Below are positions 17,069 through 18,031 of a stretch of DNA of 18,031 bases, piece after piece. Location: positions 1 to 18,031 of the forward strand of contig CAYUSU010000031.1 of assembly GCA_964447525.1 (NCBI GenBank), given 5' to 3'. Each line of letters opens with the position of its first letter. Position 1 is the first letter of the stretch. Made by a program: the position numbers and the translations under genes. This DNA comes from JAFGDH01 sp964447525. GTDB lineage: Archaea > Aenigmatarchaeota > Aenigmatarchaeia > QMZP01 > QMZT01. Below the pieces are notes generated by a model. The model did no database searches and had not been told where the DNA came from. It saw nothing but the letters and a program-made list of their open reading frames with translations.

Positions 17069-17836
17069 ATGGAACCAAGATTCATCACGAACAAACCCGC
17101 CCTGATGGCAGGCGGAAACATGGTGATAGCAGATCTCCACATAGGCGTAGAATTCGAGTTCTACAAATCCGGGATAAAGGTCCCGTCCAGCACGGAAACC
17201 ATCATGAAATCCATCGAAGGGCTGATAAAACAGAACAAGCCAAAAAGACTGGTCATACTGGGAGACATCAAACACAAGGTCCCCGGAGCCACGAAGCAGG
17301 AGATCAGGGAGATCCCGGACTTCCTCTCAAAGCTATCCGAAAAGATAAGGATAGAGATCGTCCCGGGAAACCACGACGACAACATAAGCGATTTCCTTCC
17401 GGACCACATAAAGTTACACGAAAGCACCGGATTCAGAGACGAGGAATATTTTTTCGTCCACGGCCACGCATGGCCCTCGGAGGACTTCCTCAAGGCGAAA
17501 TACGTTCTGGTCGGCCACGAGCACCCACAGATCGAGTTCCGCGACAAGATCGGTTACCGCTTCATCGAGCATGTATGGGTCAGGGCATCGCTTTCGAAGG
17601 AAAAGATTGAGAAAAAATACAAATTTCGAGGAAATCTGCCCGAACTGATCATCCTTCCAAGGTTCAACCCCATGTGCGGGGGCATCTCCATGAACCAGCC
17701 GTTGAGAAACCTTGAAAAGGCCCACAAGCTATACAACACCGGACTCGGCCCATTGATCAGGGCATCTGATCTAAGAAATTCGAGCATCTACCTTATGGAC
17801 GGGACGTTGCTGGGGAAGTTGAAGGGGTTGTATTGA
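17069..17836 (+). CDS. Calcineurin-like metallophosphoesterase, COG1407/SbcD-related archaeal family
   Basis: A protein of 255 residues with the full di-metal set: D22-x-H24 (ADLHIG), GD66-x-x-H69 (GDIKHK), GNHD (100-103), HGH (131-133) and GHEHP (149-153). Length and the GDIKH and GHEHP forms fit the archaeal COG1407 family annotated as ICC-like or SbcD-related phosphoesterases. The physiological substrate is not known. There is no capping domain as in true SbcD/Mre11, and no adjacent rad50/sbcC. The ATG at 17069 lies 25 nt from the TATA centre with no Shine-Dalgarno, so the mRNA is probably leaderless. The stop at 17834-17836 is 8 bp from the stop of a convergent partial gene. Confidence 0.9.
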   Translation: MEPRFITNKPALMAGGNMVIADLHIGVEFEFYKSGIKVPSSTETIMKSIEGLIKQNKPKRLVILGDIKHKVPGATKQEIREIPDFLSKLSEKIRIEIVPGNHDDNISDFLPDHIKLHESTGFRDEEYFFVHGHAWPSEDFLKAKYVLVGHEHPQIEFRDKIGYRFIEHVWVRASLSKEKIEKKYKFRGNLPELIILPRFNPMCGGISMNQPLRNLEKAHKLYNTGLGPLIRASDLRNSSIYLMDGTLLGKLKGLY

Positions 17837-17844
17837 GGGAGAGA

Positions 17845-18030
17845 TTATCTGTTTATTGCGGATTCGATTATATCGATTATATAATCAATATAATTTACAA
17901 TTTGAAGTGCCCTTATTTTATCAATCGTTCCCTCTCTATGACCTTTGGCATTCCTATGGAACAACACCATCCCCCTTAATATTTGAGAAAAACCTTCTTC
18001 TTCCGCAATTGTTTCGCAAGATGGAATTTT
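17845..18030 (-). CDS. C-terminal part of an AT-rich gene, possibly Ymh/TIGR02391-like
   Basis: On the minus strand an open frame enters from the right edge and ends at TAA (17845-17847), giving 61 residues. It contains EEEGFSQILRGMVLFHRNAK, then GHREG and a hydrophobic helix LQIVNYIDYIIDIIESA. The layout of a G-x-x-x-L/F-x-R-N-x-x-x-H-R/E stretch followed by a final helix recalls the C-terminus of the Ymh/TIGR02391 family, often found near defence or mobile genes. This is a weak recognition from a short fragment. Composition is far more AT-rich than the adjacent phosphoesterase gene. Confidence 0.5.
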   Translation of the reverse strand, partial: KIPSCETIAEEEGFSQILRGMVLFHRNAKGHREGTIDKIRALQIVNYIDYIIDIIESAINR

Positions 18031-18031
18031 T

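Noticed and set aside
17069..17836. SbcD/Mre11 nuclease or 3',5'-cAMP phosphodiesterase assignment
   Set aside because: The metal motifs are shared, but the length, lack of a capping domain and lack of an sbcC/rad50 neighbour fit the smaller COG1407 family better. No substrate can be named.
17858..17900. AT-rich near-palindrome (gattatatcgattatataatc) as a replication origin or recombination site
   Set aside because: It lies inside the coding frame of the partial minus-strand gene (YIDYIIDII) and is explained by AT-rich codons. No origin repeats or initiator gene are nearby.

Overview
The window comes from an archaeon. Evidence: an archaeal Sec61-gamma-type SecE of 55 residues, a two-domain Spt5 (archaeal NusG), the archaeal gene order ftsZ1-secE-spt5, a long-type archaeal FKBP, a COG1407-type phosphoesterase, TTTAAA-type TATA boxes 25-30 nt upstream of start codons (some apparently leaderless), and a tRNA-Ile whose intron folds into a bulge-helix-bulge splice motif. 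The style of the giant surface protein (PKD/Ig-like modules, LamG, RCC1, many N-glycosylation sequons) resembles proteins I associate with DPANN-type or related uncultivated archaea. The phylum cannot be fixed from this window. A run of exactly 100 N flanked by an identical 55-bp sequence indicates a short-read, probably metagenomic, scaffold.

Region 1 (1-12771, + strand) looks like one transcription unit. It begins inside a giant secreted-type protein gene: open at the window edge, stop at 10458, at least about 3,430 residues and split only by the N-gap. A T2SSF/TadC/ArlJ-type inner-membrane platform protein follows after 23 bp (10482-12563), then a 54-residue two-helix membrane protein (12607-12771). 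From N to C the giant protein has a roughly 1,130-residue acidic Cys-rich region, then Ig/PKD-like modules. Three of these modules each carry a different foreign domain at the same internal position: LamG, an RCC1 propeller, and a mixed jelly-roll/Cys-rich/beta segment. A fourth related module has no insert. My inference is a surface adhesin or scaffold made alongside a type IV pilus-like secretion platform. The matching ATPase and pilins are not in the window.

Region 2 (12772-16060, - strand) is housekeeping. Reading leftward it holds tRNA-Ile(GAU) with a 21-nt non-canonical intron, an FKBP-type prolyl isomerase, ftsZ1, secE and spt5. Ribosomal protein L11, which usually follows spt5 in archaea, is absent. 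An AT-rich open frame without a start codon occupies that place.

Region 3 (16061-18031) holds an unrecognised zinc-binding protein with a C-terminal winged-helix-like segment (- strand) and a COG1407-type metallophosphoesterase (+ strand). They diverge from a 66-bp spacer that appears to contain a single symmetric TATA element. The phosphoesterase converges on an AT-rich partial gene at the window edge that faintly resembles the C-terminus of the Ymh/TIGR02391 family.
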